Assembly: GCA_964547415.1 (NCBI GenBank)
Contig: CAZJNX010000041.1
Span: forward strand, 1 to 25,514
Direction of reading: 5' to 3'
DNA: 25,514 bases
From: CAZJNX01 sp964547415
Lineage (GTDB): Bacteria; Pseudomonadota; Alphaproteobacteria; Rhizobiales; Amorphaceae
Shown here: one piece after another, positions 1 through 7,977 of the stretch
Numbering within the stretch: the first letter of the stretch is position 1
Layout: each line of letters starts with the position of its first letter
Program-made: the position numbers and the translations under genes
The notes under the pieces: generated by a model
Told to the model about the DNA's origin: nothing
The model's database searches: none
The model's input: only the letters and a program-made list of their open reading frames with translations

Positions 1-285
1 CCCGCCGCAGTTGGCGTCGTCCGTCATGAGGTCTGCCTCGCAGCCGTTCGCCGCGTCGAGGTCGCAGTCGTCGTAGCCCGTGTCGCAGCTCGTGACCTCG
101 CAGGCGCTCGCCACGCAGGCGCTCACGCCGTGGTCGTTCAGGCACTCGAAGCCGCAGGCGCCGCAGGACACGAGATCCCAGCGGGACGGGGCATAGCGGG
201 CGAGCCGCTCCGGCCGGTCCGTCCCGCAGTCCGGGCACAGCCGGACGACGGTGCCCTGTCCCGCGTCGGCGAGGGGCTGGCCCAC
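1..285 (-). CDS. Partial Cys-rich protein: zinc-ribbon-like start joined to a CGxCG-type Cys repeat (possible chimera)
   Basis: An open frame starts at a GTG one base after the sucC stop and runs off the window edge (95 codons, no stop). Residues 1-45 contain CPDCG (17-21) and CGACG (41-45), a two-knuckle zinc-ribbon layout like the start of some bacterial SAM methyltransferases. From about residue 41 the sequence changes character: CGACGFEC, SACVASAC, SCDTGYDDCD, NGCEADL and DDANCGG. That is the Cys-rich repeat layout (SCDxGYxDCD...NGCExD...NCGGCG) typical of large surface proteins in Myxococcota/Polyangia. The 1-bp spacing suggests the start of this gene is translationally coupled to sucC. 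Either this is a real fusion, or the contig switches organism near position 140, where both families share a CGxCG-coding stretch. No function is assigned. sucD, which often follows sucC, is not seen. Confidence 0.5.
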   Translation of the reverse strand, partial: MGQPLADAGQGTVVRLCPDCGTDRPERLARYAPSRWDLVSCGACGFECLNDHGVSACVASACEVTSCDTGYDDCDLDAANGCEADLMTDDANCGG

Positions 286-286
286 G

Positions 287-1486
287 TCAGGCGGCCTCGT
301 TCACGGCGGCGACGATCTTCTTGGCCGCGTCGTCGAGGTCGTCCGCCGCCTTCACGTCGAGGCCGGACTCGGCGAGGATCGCCTTGCCCTGCTCCACGTT
401 GGTCCCTTCGAGGCGCACCACCAGCGGAACCTTCAGCCCGACCTCCTTCACCGCCGCGACGACACCCTCCGCGATCACGTCGCAGCGCATGATGCCGCCG
501 AAGATATTGACGAGGATCCCCTTCACATTCGGGTCGGCGGTAATGATCTTGAAGGCGGCCGCCACCTTCTCCTTGTTGGCGCCACCGCCCACGTCGAGGA
601 AGTTGGCCGGCTCCGCGCCGTACAGCTTGATGATGTCCATCGTCGCCATGGCGAGGCCGGCGCCGTTCACCATGCAGCCGATGTTGCCGTCGAGGGCGAC
701 GTAGGCGAGTTCGTACTTCGACGCCTCGATCTCCTTGTCGTCCTCCTCGGTGGTGTCGCGCAGCGCCTTGACGTCGTCGTGGCGGAAAAGGGCGTTGTTG
801 TCGAACGACACCTTGGCGTCGAGGACGCGCAGGTGACCGTCGTCCATCACGATGAGCGGGTTCACCTCCAGAAGGCTCATGTCCTTCTCGGTGAAGGCCG
901 CGTAGAGTGCGCACGCGAGGGGGCCCATGTCGTCCTTCGCCGGCCCCTCGAGCTTCAGCGCCGAGACGAGGGTGGCGACGTCCGCGTCCGTCACCCCGGC
1001 TTCCGGGTCGATGGCGACGGTGACGATCTTCTCCGGCGTGTCGGCGGCCACCTGCTCGATGTCCATGCCGCCCTCGGTGGAGACCACGAAGGCCACCTTG
1101 CCCACGTTGCGGTCGACGAGCAGCGACAGGTAGAGCTCGCGCGCGATGTCGGCGCCGTCCTCGATGTAGAGGCGATTGACCTGCTTGCCGGCGGGCCCCG
1201 TCTGCTTGGTGACGAGGGTGTTGCCGAGCATCTCCTTGGCGTGGGCGACCACCTCCTCGATCGTCTTCGCAAGCCTGACGCCGCCCTTGGCGTCGGGCCC
1301 CAGTTCCTTGAAGCGGCCCTTGCCGCGCCCGCCGGCGTGGATCTGGCTCTTGACCACGTAGAGCGGCCCCGGAAGCCGCTTCGCCGCGCCCTCGGCCTCC
1401 TCGGCGCGCGCGATGGCGACGCCCGCGGCCACCGGCGCGCCGTAGCCCGCGAGGAGTTCCTTGGCCTGGTACTCGTGGATGTTCAT
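287..1486 (-). CDS. sucC: Succinate-CoA ligase (ADP-forming) subunit beta
   Basis: The 399-residue product is the ATP-grasp beta subunit of succinyl-CoA synthetase, which converts succinyl-CoA to succinate with ATP formation in the cytosolic TCA cycle. It opens with the family signature MNIHEYQAKELL. It has the nucleotide-loop glycines HAGGRGKG (50-57), the Mg/ATP site LEVNPL...LDAKVSFDNNA in the middle, and the glycine-rich CoA-ligase half with DVGGGANKEKV and NIFGGIMRCDVIAEGV. Length is normal for the family (about 390-400). The ATG start directly opens the conserved N-terminus. It lies 40 bp downstream of a small exported-protein gene and in line with mdh, consistent with an mdh-X-sucC operon as seen in many alphaproteobacteria. 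The alpha subunit gene sucD is not in the window; the ORF that follows is a Cys-rich fragment. Confidence 0.97.
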   Translation of the reverse strand: MNIHEYQAKELLAGYGAPVAAGVAIARAEEAEGAAKRLPGPLYVVKSQIHAGGRGKGRFKELGPDAKGGVRLAKTIEEVVAHAKEMLGNTLVTKQTGPAGKQVNRLYIEDGADIARELYLSLLVDRNVGKVAFVVSTEGGMDIEQVAADTPEKIVTVAIDPEAGVTDADVATLVSALKLEGPAKDDMGPLACALYAAFTEKDMSLLEVNPLIVMDDGHLRVLDAKVSFDNNALFRHDDVKALRDTTEEDDKEIEASKYELAYVALDGNIGCMVNGAGLAMATMDIIKLYGAEPANFLDVGGGANKEKVAAAFKIITADPNVKGILVNIFGGIMRCDVIAEGVVAAVKEVGLKVPLVVRLEGTNVEQGKAILAESGLDVKAADDLDDAAKKIVAAVNEAA

Positions 1487-1526
1487 TCGGGGTCTCCTCG
1501 AAGGATCGCGCGGGGCCGGCGGCCGG

Positions 1527-2009
1527 TCAGCACTGCGACAGCATGGTGCGGATCGCCGCCGCCGAGCCGTCGAGCGGCACGGACACCGGCGGCTGGCCCG
1601 GGCGCGGCGGTTCGTGGGCGAAGACGACGTGGCGGCCGCGGCGCAGTGCCGTCACCAAGGGGTCCGCCCGGTTCACGATGAGGACGGTGGCCCAGGCCGC
1701 CACGCCCTCGTGGAAGACGTAGCGGGCGGCGCGTTCGAAGCTCGCGCCGTCCACGTTGAAGATGACGTCGGTGCCCCGCGGCGGCTCGTCGAGGCTGTAG
1801 AGCCCCGGGAACATCTGGATCGCCTCCGGGCTCGTCGCCGAGCACTCCATGAGGAACGGCTGGTCGTCCGTCTCCGGGATGCCGTAGGCGGCGACCCCGC
1901 CACCCTCGGGTGCCACGTCCGCGTACCAGTAGCGCTCGTCGGCAGCGGCCCCGCCCGCGCAAAGAAGAAGCGCCGCAAGCACCGCCGTCGCCCGCAGAAG
2001 GCGCACCAT
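1527..2009 (-). CDS. Small exported protein of unknown function between mdh and sucC
   Basis: A 160-residue product starts at an ATG preceded by a strong GGGGAGG at -15 to -9. Residues 1-23 form a classic signal peptide: Arg near the start, a hydrophobic run of Ala/Leu, then a small-residue AAA-D cleavage region. The predicted mature protein is therefore periplasmic. It begins ERYWYADV and carries alternating hydrophobic and polar stretches that suggest a beta-rich fold. There is one Cys in the middle (MECSA) and one as the last residue, which could form a disulfide. I do not recognise a named family. Spacing is tight: 33 bp after mdh and 40 bp before sucC, so it is probably co-transcribed with these TCA genes. 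Codon use matches its neighbours and there is no sign of transfer. Confidence 0.85.
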   Translation of the reverse strand: MVRLLRATAVLAALLLCAGGAAADERYWYADVAPEGGGVAAYGIPETDDQPFLMECSATSPEAIQMFPGLYSLDEPPRGTDVIFNVDGASFERAARYVFHEGVAAWATVLIVNRADPLVTALRRGRHVVFAHEPPRPGQPPVSVPLDGSAAAIRTMLSQC

Positions 2010-2042
2010 CGCGATCCCCTCCCCCCGTATCGTCGTCGCGCG

Positions 2043-3005
2043 TCAGGCGAGCTCGGGCTTGATGCCGCGGCAGGCCTCGATGAGGCCCTCCACCGCGCCC
2101 GCCGACTTGTCGAAGGCGGCCCGCTCCGCCTCGTCGAGGGCGATCTCCACCACCCGCTCCACGCCGCCCGCGCCGATCACCACCGGCACGCCCACGTAAA
2201 GGCCCGTCTTGCCGTACTGGCCGTCGAGACAGGCCGCGCAGGGCAGCACCCGCTTCTTGTCCTTCAGGTAGGACTCGGCCATCTCGATCGCCGAGGCCGC
2301 CGGCGCGTAGAAGGCGGAGCCCGTCTTCAGGAGGCCGACGATCTCCGCCCCGCCGTTGCGGGTGCGGTCGATGATCGCCTCGAGCTTCTCCTGGCTGATC
2401 CAGCCCATGTTCACGAGGTCGGGGAGCGGGATTCCCGCCATCGTGGAGTAGCGGGCGAGCGGGACCATGGTGTCCCCGTGGCCGCCGAGCACGAAGGCGG
2501 TCACGTCCTTCACCGACACGCCGAGGGCCTCGGCGAGGAAGGTGCGGAAGCGGGCCGAGTCGAGGACGCCGGCCATGCCCACCACCTTCTCGGTCGGCAG
2601 GCCCGAGAACTTCTGCAGCGCCCACACCATGGCGTCGAGCGGGTTGGTGATGCAGATGACGAAGGCGTCGGGCGCGTTCGCGGCGATCCCCTTGCCCACC
2701 TGCTCCATGACGTTGAGGTTGATGCCGAGGAGGTCGTCACGGCTCATGCCGGGCTTGCGCGGCACGCCGGCAGTGACGATGACGACGTCCGCTCCCGCGA
2801 TCGCCTCGTAGCCCGAGGTGCCGGACAGGCGCGCGTCGAACCCCTCCACCGGGCCGGACTGGGAGATGTCGAGGGCCTTGCCCTCCGGCACGCCCTCGGC
2901 GATGTCGAAAAGGACGACGTCGCCGAGCTCCTTCAGACCGGCAAGATGCGCAAGCGTTCCACCGATCTGTCCGGAACCGATCAGCGCGATTTTTGCTCTG
3001 GCCAT
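2043..3005 (-). CDS. mdh: Malate dehydrogenase (NAD-dependent, LDH-like type)
   Basis: The 320-residue enzyme oxidises malate to oxaloacetate with NAD+ in the TCA cycle. The Rossmann motif is GSGQIGG (10-16), and the acidic Asp34 after the second strand favours NAD over NADP. The substrate loop VPRKPGMSRDDLL holds Arg83 and Arg89. The catalytic pair is Asp149 (VLDSARFR, with Arg152) and His176 (GGHGDTMVPL). Arg83 in place of Gln distinguishes it from lactate dehydrogenase. Length is typical for the alphaproteobacterial/LDH-like group. The ATG opens the conserved strand (ARAKIALIG); the upstream region has only a weak ribosome site. It is the first gene of the apparent mdh / exported protein / sucC unit. 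A 124-bp gap separates it from zapE upstream. Confidence 0.97.
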   Translation of the reverse strand: MARAKIALIGSGQIGGTLAHLAGLKELGDVVLFDIAEGVPEGKALDISQSGPVEGFDARLSGTSGYEAIAGADVVIVTAGVPRKPGMSRDDLLGINLNVMEQVGKGIAANAPDAFVICITNPLDAMVWALQKFSGLPTEKVVGMAGVLDSARFRTFLAEALGVSVKDVTAFVLGGHGDTMVPLARYSTMAGIPLPDLVNMGWISQEKLEAIIDRTRNGGAEIVGLLKTGSAFYAPAASAIEMAESYLKDKKRVLPCAACLDGQYGKTGLYVGVPVVIGAGGVERVVEIALDEAERAAFDKSAGAVEGLIEACRGIKPELA

Positions 3006-3129
3006 GGGAAGCGAAACCTTTTGCGGCTGGGGGGCGGTGGACGCCCGATGACGCGGGCTGCCTACTCCCTTTGCCCCGCCCGTTCAAGACGGGGTGATCC
3101 GATGGCGGCCTTTCGCCGTACGCGCGCGC

Positions 3130-4269
3130 TCACGTCAGCGGCGGCTCCTCGGTCGCGCGGATCCAGCCCTCCGAGCGCATCTCGTGGAGGCGGGAGGCGG
3201 TGCGCGCGAACTCGAACGCCTCCGCGCCGACTTCGCCGCGGTAGAGGGCCTCCGGCTCGGCCGCGGCGGTGACGACGAGGCGCACGCGGTTGTCATAAAG
3301 GACGTCGATCAGCGTGATGAAGCGCTTGGCCTCGTTGCGCATCGCCCCGTCCATCGCCGGCACGCCCTCCAGGAACAGGGTGTGGTGGCGCGCGGCGAGC
3401 GCCAGGTAGTCGCCCGCGCCGAGGGGCCGCTCGCACAGGTCTGAAAAGCGCGCCAGGGCAAGGCCCCCGAGGGCTTGCGGAACCGTCACCGTCCGCCCCG
3501 CCACCTCGAGCGTCGCCGGCGCGGCCGTGCCCGCGCCCAGCATCTGCCGCCACAGCCGGTCGAAGGCTGCCCGGCCCTCGTGGTCGTCGGGGAAGTAGAC
3601 GGTCGCCGAGGTCAGCCGGTCGAGCCGGTAGTCGCCCGCGGCCTCCAGCTTCATCACGCGCACCCGCGAGACGAGGAGGTCCACGAACTTCAGGAAATGG
3701 TTGCGGTTGAGCCCTTCCGGGTAGAGCTTCCACGGCTCCACGTTGGAGGTGGCGACGAGGGTGAGCCCGTTCTCGAACATCGCTCCGAACAGGCGGGCGA
3801 GGATCATCGCGTCGGCGACGTCGTTGACGGCGAACTCGTCGAAGCACAGGAGCTCGGCCTCCGCCGACAGCTCAGCGGCCACCGGCGCGATCGGGTCCTC
3901 GCCCTTCAGCCGTCCAGCCGCAATCGCCTCCCGTGCCCGCCGCACGCGGGCGTGGACGTCCTGCATGAAGTCGTTGAAGTGGGCGCGGCGCTTCCGCTCC
4001 ACCGGCGCGGCCTCGAAGAAGAGGTCCATCAGCATGGTCTTGCCGCGCCCAACCTCTCCCCAGATGTAGAGGCCGCCAGGCCGCTCCGCCCGCCGCCGCC
4101 GGCGCAGGCCGAGGCGATGGAGGACGCCCTGGCGCGGCGGATGGACCGCCTCGAGGTCCTCCAGGATGTCGTCGAGGGCGATGGCGACCGCCTCCTGCGC
4201 GGCGTCGGCGGCGAAGGCCCCCTCCTTCACGAGGGCGTCGTAACGGTCGAGGACGCCGGGACGGTCCAT
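3130..4269 (-). CDS. zapE: Cell division protein ZapE (AFG1-family ATPase)
   Basis: The 379-residue product is an AFG1/LACE1-like P-loop ATPase. In proteobacteria ZapE associates with the Z-ring during late constriction; the mitochondrial relatives act in protein quality control. Walker A is GEVGRGKTML (71-80), preceded by GLYIWG. Walker B is LLCFDEFAV (140-148), followed by the family block VNDVADAMILARLF. The sensor-like TSNVEPWKLYPEGL motif spans about 174-187 and is followed by NRNHFLKF. Length is normal. The ATG at 4269 gives the usual short N-terminal region, although its ribosome site is weak. The zapE / mdh / sucC order is a familiar alphaproteobacterial neighbourhood. It is divergent from the enoyl-CoA hydratase gene across a 171-bp spacer. 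Confidence 0.95.
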   Translation of the reverse strand: MDRPGVLDRYDALVKEGAFAADAAQEAVAIALDDILEDLEAVHPPRQGVLHRLGLRRRRRAERPGGLYIWGEVGRGKTMLMDLFFEAAPVERKRRAHFNDFMQDVHARVRRAREAIAAGRLKGEDPIAPVAAELSAEAELLCFDEFAVNDVADAMILARLFGAMFENGLTLVATSNVEPWKLYPEGLNRNHFLKFVDLLVSRVRVMKLEAAGDYRLDRLTSATVYFPDDHEGRAAFDRLWRQMLGAGTAAPATLEVAGRTVTVPQALGGLALARFSDLCERPLGAGDYLALAARHHTLFLEGVPAMDGAMRNEAKRFITLIDVLYDNRVRLVVTAAAEPEALYRGEVGAEAFEFARTASRLHEMRSEGWIRATEEPPLT

Positions 4270-4373
4270 GTTGCGGGGCGAATCCGGTGGGTCGGGTCGC
4301 GGCCGACGGCCGCGGCGCCGGGCCTAGCCGAGGCGGGCGGCCGCTTCAAGGGCGCGCCGGCCGCGGGCCGATG

Positions 4374-4402
4374 TTGCAGGGCAAGGGCGGCTCCAGTACC
4401 CA
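4374..4402 (+). promoter_or_regulatory. Candidate promoter of the enoyl-CoA hydratase gene
   Basis: In the zapE/hydratase divergent spacer there is a TTGCAG (4374-4379), a 17-bp gap and TACCCA (4397-4402). The -35 box is reasonable but the -10 is poor, so this is only a candidate. The rest of the spacer is GC-rich with no other obvious signal. Confidence 0.25.
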
Positions 4403-4440
4403 TCCCCCGCGGTGCCACCAACCGGCGGAGCGAAGGACAG

Positions 4441-5214
4441 ATGGCCTACGAGAACATCCTTGTGACGACGGACGGTCGCGTCGGGATCGTGACGCTCAAC
4501 CGGCCGAAGGCGCTCAACGCCCTCAACGGCGCCCTCATCGGCGAGCTGGTGAAGGCGCTGAAGGCATTCGACGCCGACCCGAAGATCGGCGCCGTCGTCC
4601 TCACCGGGTCGGAGAAGGCGTTCGCCGCCGGAGCCGACATCAAGGAGATGGCGAGCCTTTCCTTCCAGGACGCCTACAAGGCCGACTTCATCACGAGCTG
4701 GGACGAGGTGGCCGAGACGAGGAAGCCCCTGATCGCGGCCGTCGCCGGCTACGCCCTCGGGGGCGGGTGCGAGCTCGCCATGATGTGCGACATGATCATC
4801 GCGGCCGATACGGCGAAGTTCGGCCAGCCGGAGATCACCCTCGGCGTGATGCCGGGCGCGGGCGGCACCCAGCGCCTCACCCGCGCGGTCGGCAAGGCGA
4901 AGGCCATGGACCTCGTGCTCACCGGCCGGATGATGGACGCGGACGAGGCCGAGCGGTCCGGCCTCGTCGCCCGCGTGGTGCCAGCGGGCGACCTCCTCGA
5001 GGAGGCGAAGAAGGTCGCCGCCAAGATCGCCGGCTTCTCCACCATGGCGACCATGGTCGCGAAGGAATCGGTCAACCGCGCCTACGAGACGACCCTCGCC
5101 GAAGGGGTGCGCTTCGAGCGCCGCCTGTTCCACGCCCTCTTCGCCACGGAAGACCAGAAGGAAGGCATGGACGCCTTCGTCGAGAAGCGCACGCCCAACT
5201 TCCGCCACCGCTGA
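4441..5214 (+). CDS. Enoyl-CoA hydratase (crotonase family)
   Basis: The 257-residue crotonase adds water across trans-2-enoyl-CoA to give L-3-hydroxyacyl-CoA, most likely in fatty-acid beta-oxidation or short-chain acyl-CoA breakdown. The oxyanion-hole segments are AFAAGADIKEM (around Ala64) and YALGGGCELA (Gly108). Both catalytic glutamates of the rat mitochondrial enzyme are present as Glu111 (GGGCE) and Glu131 (GQPEITLGVMPGAGGTQR). The second Glu supports a true hydratase over an isomerase or dehalogenase relative. Length is typical. The ATG at 4441 sits just after GGAGCGAAGGACAG. It stands alone: divergent from zapE and convergent with the ABC exporter. The exact acyl chain preference cannot be read from the sequence. 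Confidence 0.94.
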   Translation: MAYENILVTTDGRVGIVTLNRPKALNALNGALIGELVKALKAFDADPKIGAVVLTGSEKAFAAGADIKEMASLSFQDAYKADFITSWDEVAETRKPLIAAVAGYALGGGCELAMMCDMIIAADTAKFGQPEITLGVMPGAGGTQRLTRAVGKAKAMDLVLTGRMMDADEAERSGLVARVVPAGDLLEEAKKVAAKIAGFSTMATMVAKESVNRAYETTLAEGVRFERRLFHALFATEDQKEGMDAFVEKRTPNFRHR

Positions 5215-5644
5215 CGGCCGCAGGGAGCGCCGCCCCGGCTTCCCGAGGCGCGCGCCGGGCGCGGGCCGCATCAGCCGACGCCTTCGGCTCGATGGGTCGC
5301 CCCGGTCCGCGGCCGGCGCACTCGTGGAGGGGCCGGCTCCGCCGGAATGTCGGGAGATCCCGTCCGACCCGTGGAACAGGACGGCTGGCGGCACCCGGAC
5401 CGTCGCAGCGGCTCGCTGTCCTGTCGGCGGCGGGAGAGCGGATCGGGCAAGCTGCCGGCTCGGCGGCTCCCTGCGTCCGGGGCCGGACGCCGGCTCGCTC
5501 CCTGGCAGTTCGATGCGTGGCAGGCCACCCGTCCCCGCCCGCCGAAGCCCCCTGCGCGGAGCGGGCGGCGAGGGAACGCGGGCCGTCGGTCGGCGAGGAG
5601 AGCGCGGCCGAGGGCCGATCCGCGCCCCCTGCCCTGCCGCCGGG
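5215..5644. other. Gene-free convergent spacer, 430 bp
   Basis: This lies between the converging hydratase and ABC exporter genes. I see no credible coding frame; the long open frames are low-complexity Arg/Pro/Ala translations. It contains a perfect 8-bp inverted repeat GCGTCCGG-GG-CCGGACGC at 5473-5490, which could form a hairpin. There is no following T-run, so it is not a clear intrinsic terminator. Confidence 0.6.
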
Positions 5645-7507
5645 CTACTCGGCGGCGTCCCGCTCGTAGGCGGTGGCCGCGGGCGGCAGGTCCGCCTCGT
5701 CGATGCGGCGGTCGAACTGCAGGCGGGCGAGGCGGGCATAAAGGCCGCTGTCGCGCACCAGCTCCCGGTGCGTCCCCTCCTCCACGATCGCGCCGCGGTC
5801 GAGCACGATGATCCGGTCCGCCTTCGTCACCGTCGCGAGGCGGTGGGCGATCACGATCGTCGTGCGGCCCCGCATGAGGCGGGCGAGCGCATCCTGGATC
5901 ACCCGCTCGCTCTCCGCGTCGAGGGAGCTCGTCGCCTCGTCGAGGAGGAGGATCGGCGCGTCCTTCAGGAGCGCCCGCGCGATGGCGAGCCGCTGGCGCT
6001 GCCCGCCCGACAGGGTGACGCCCCGCTCTCCCACCATCGTCTCGAAGCCCGACGGGAACTCCCTGACGAAATGGGTCACGGCCGCCGCCTCCGCCGCCCG
6101 CTCCACCTCCGCGTCCGTGGCGTCCATCCGCCCGAGGCGGATGTTCTCCCGGATCGTCGTGGCGAACACCGTGGCGTCCTGCGGCACGAGGGCGATCCGC
6201 CCGCGCACGTCGGCAAGGGCCGCCTCCCGCAGGTCGACCCCGTCGATCGAGACGCGGCCCGCGAGCGGGTCGTAGAACCGCAGGAGAAGGTTGAAGATCG
6301 TCGACTTGCCCGCCCCCGACGGGCCGACGATCGCCGCCGTCTCCCCCGCCGAGAGCGAGAAGGAGACGCCCTTCAGCACGGAGGCGACGTCCCCGGTCGG
6401 ATAGGCGAAGGCGACGTCCTCGAAGCGCACCTCCCCGCGCGCGGGCTCGGGCAGCGGCCGGGGTCGCGCCGGCTCCTCCACGGTCGGCTTCTCGCCCATC
6501 AGCTCCGACAGGCGCTCGGCCGAGCCCGCCGCCAGCGCCAGCTCCCCCCAGACCTGGCTGAGCTCGCCGAGGGCACCGGCCGCGAACGCCGCGTAGAGCA
6601 CGAACTGGCCGAGCTCGCCCGCCGTCAGGTCGCCCGCCAGCACCTCCATGGCGCCGAGCCACAAGACGCCGACGATGCACGCGAAGGTGAGGAAGATGAT
6701 GACGCCGATGAGGGCCGAGCGGGCGGCGATCGACGCCTTGGCGCATCCGTAGGCCCGGTTCACCGCGTCGTGGTAGCGGCCCGCGGCGCGCGCCTCCATG
6801 GTGAAGGCCTGGATGGTGCGCACCTCCCCGATCGCCTCGGTGGCGAAGGAGGAGGCCTCGGCGATGGTGTCCTGGGCCTGGCGGGACTTGCGCCGCACGA
6901 TCCGCCCGAAGGCGACGAGCGGCAGCACCACCATCGGGATCACCGACAGGGCGAGAGCGGACAGCCACGGGCTCGTCACCACCATCATCACCGCCGCGCC
7001 CGCGAACAGCACGAAGTGGCGAAGGGCGATGGAGACGGACGTGGAGACCGCGCTCTTCACCTGCGTGGTGTCCGCGGTGAGGCGCGAGACGATCTCCCCG
7101 GACATGTTCCGGTCGAAGAAGGCGGGCGACAGGCGCACCACGTGCCGGAAGACGTCCGAGCGGAGGTCGGCCACCACCCGCTCGCCGAGCGCGGTCACGA
7201 AGAAGTAGCGCAGCGCACTCGCCAGCGCGAGGACGCCCGCCACGATCACGAGGGCGAGGAAGTAGCGGTCGATGAACGCCGCGTTCTCCGCCGCGAAGCC
7301 CTCGTCGATCATCCGCCTGACGGCGACCGGCAGGGTGAGCGTCGCCCCGGCCGCCACGACGAGGAACACGAAGGCGAGGGCGAGGCGGCCCTTGTAGCGA
7401 AGGGCGTAGGGCACGAGGAAGGCGAGCGGCCTCAGCTTCGGCCGGCGACGCGCGGCCCCGCCGCTGCCCTCCATGCCCGCCGGCGGCGTTTCGGATGGTC
7501 TCGTCAC
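5645..7507 (-). CDS. ABC exporter, fused membrane and ATPase domains (MsbA/multidrug type)
   Basis: This half-transporter probably exports a lipid or drug from the inner membrane as a homodimer. The N-terminal ~320 residues hold about six membrane helices, starting with LAFLVPYALRYKGRLALAF and including the coupling region DLRSDVFRHVVRLSPAFFDRN. The ATPase domain has Walker A GPSGAGKST (about 394-402), signature LSGGQRQRLAIARAL (about 497), Walker B ILLLDEATSSLD and the switch His in VIAHRLATV. I prefer the GTG at 7507 (product about 620 residues). The GTG at 7555 would add 16 residues but has almost no ribosome site and would overlap the promoter region; the ATG at 7474 is also possible. It is divergent from rpmE, an arrangement common in alphaproteobacteria. 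The substrate is unknown. Confidence 0.92.
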   Translation of the reverse strand: MTRPSETPPAGMEGSGGAARRRPKLRPLAFLVPYALRYKGRLALAFVFLVVAAGATLTLPVAVRRMIDEGFAAENAAFIDRYFLALVIVAGVLALASALRYFFVTALGERVVADLRSDVFRHVVRLSPAFFDRNMSGEIVSRLTADTTQVKSAVSTSVSIALRHFVLFAGAAVMMVVTSPWLSALALSVIPMVVLPLVAFGRIVRRKSRQAQDTIAEASSFATEAIGEVRTIQAFTMEARAAGRYHDAVNRAYGCAKASIAARSALIGVIIFLTFACIVGVLWLGAMEVLAGDLTAGELGQFVLYAAFAAGALGELSQVWGELALAAGSAERLSELMGEKPTVEEPARPRPLPEPARGEVRFEDVAFAYPTGDVASVLKGVSFSLSAGETAAIVGPSGAGKSTIFNLLLRFYDPLAGRVSIDGVDLREAALADVRGRIALVPQDATVFATTIRENIRLGRMDATDAEVERAAEAAAVTHFVREFPSGFETMVGERGVTLSGGQRQRLAIARALLKDAPILLLDEATSSLDAESERVIQDALARLMRGRTTIVIAHRLATVTKADRIIVLDRGAIVEEGTHRELVRDSGLYARLARLQFDRRIDEADLPPAATAYERDAAE

Positions 7508-7569
7508 GCTGGCCTGGACCCTTTCTGGAACCGCTCTCACCTGCGTTGCGTGCACCTTGCGCCGGCGAA

Positions 7570-7586
7570 TGTCAATCTAGGTTGAC
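7570..7586 (-). promoter_or_regulatory. Palindromic operator-like site over a TTGACA box upstream of the ABC exporter
   Basis: Positions 7571-7586 read GTCAATCTAGGTTGAC, a 16-bp palindrome with one mismatched pair. On the minus strand a perfect -35 hexamer TTGACA (7575-7570) lies inside it, upstream of the exporter. No good -10 follows at 17 bp. A repressor dimer bound here would cover the -35 box. The regulator is not identified. Confidence 0.4.
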
Positions 7587-7622
7587 GCCTCGCCGGCAGC
7601 GGCCGCACGTCCCGCGCCTCGC

Positions 7623-7651
7623 TTGCCCCCGCGTCCCCCGGCCTATATAGG
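7623..7651 (+). promoter_or_regulatory. Candidate rpmE promoter
   Basis: TTGCCC (7623-7628) is followed after 17 bp by TATAGG (7646-7651). The -10 lies in the self-complementary CCTATATAGG (7642-7651), the only AT-rich run in the spacer. It is about 100 bp upstream of the L31 start. Confidence 0.45.
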
Positions 7652-7752
7652 GGCGCTCGTTCTGTTCCGCCCCCGGGGGGCTGTCGGCAGCGTCGCAGCG
7701 GCGGCGCGGCCCGCTTCCCGTTGGCGCGCCCGCACGCGAAGGACCCGAGGCG

Positions 7753-7977
7753 ATGAAGAAGGACATCCACCCCGACTACCACAAGGTGACCGTCGTGCTG
7801 ACCGACGGCACCGAGTACGAGACCCGCTCCACCTTCGGCAGCGAGGGCGACACCATCCGCCTCGACATCGACCCGCGGACCCACCCGGCCTGGACCGGCG
7901 GGCAGACCACCCTCGTCGACCGCGGCGGCCGCGTCGCCCGCTTCAAGAACAAGTACAAGGGCATTCCGGGCGCCTGA
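7753..7977 (+). CDS. rpmE: 50S ribosomal protein L31
   Basis: The 74-residue protein is a component of the large ribosomal subunit that bridges to the small subunit. It begins MKKDIHPDYHKV and continues with TDGTEYETRSTFG, LDIDPRTHPAWTGG and DRGGRVARFKNKY, a clear match to the alphaproteobacterial L31 pattern. It has no cysteines and so is the zinc-independent (C-minus) form. The ATG is the only sensible start and follows GACCCGAGGCG. It is transcribed alone and away from the ABC exporter. Confidence 0.97.
   Translation: MKKDIHPDYHKVTVVLTDGTEYETRSTFGSEGDTIRLDIDPRTHPAWTGGQTTLVDRGGRVARFKNKYKGIPGA

Noticed and set aside
251..1681. A 476-codon plus-strand frame opposite sucC
   Set aside because: sucC is unambiguous on the minus strand; this frame is Val/Arg/His-rich shadow.
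3073..3095. Intrinsic terminator near the zapE/mdh spacer (CCCGT-TCAAG-ACGGG)
   Set aside because: Only a 5-bp stem and no T-run on either strand.
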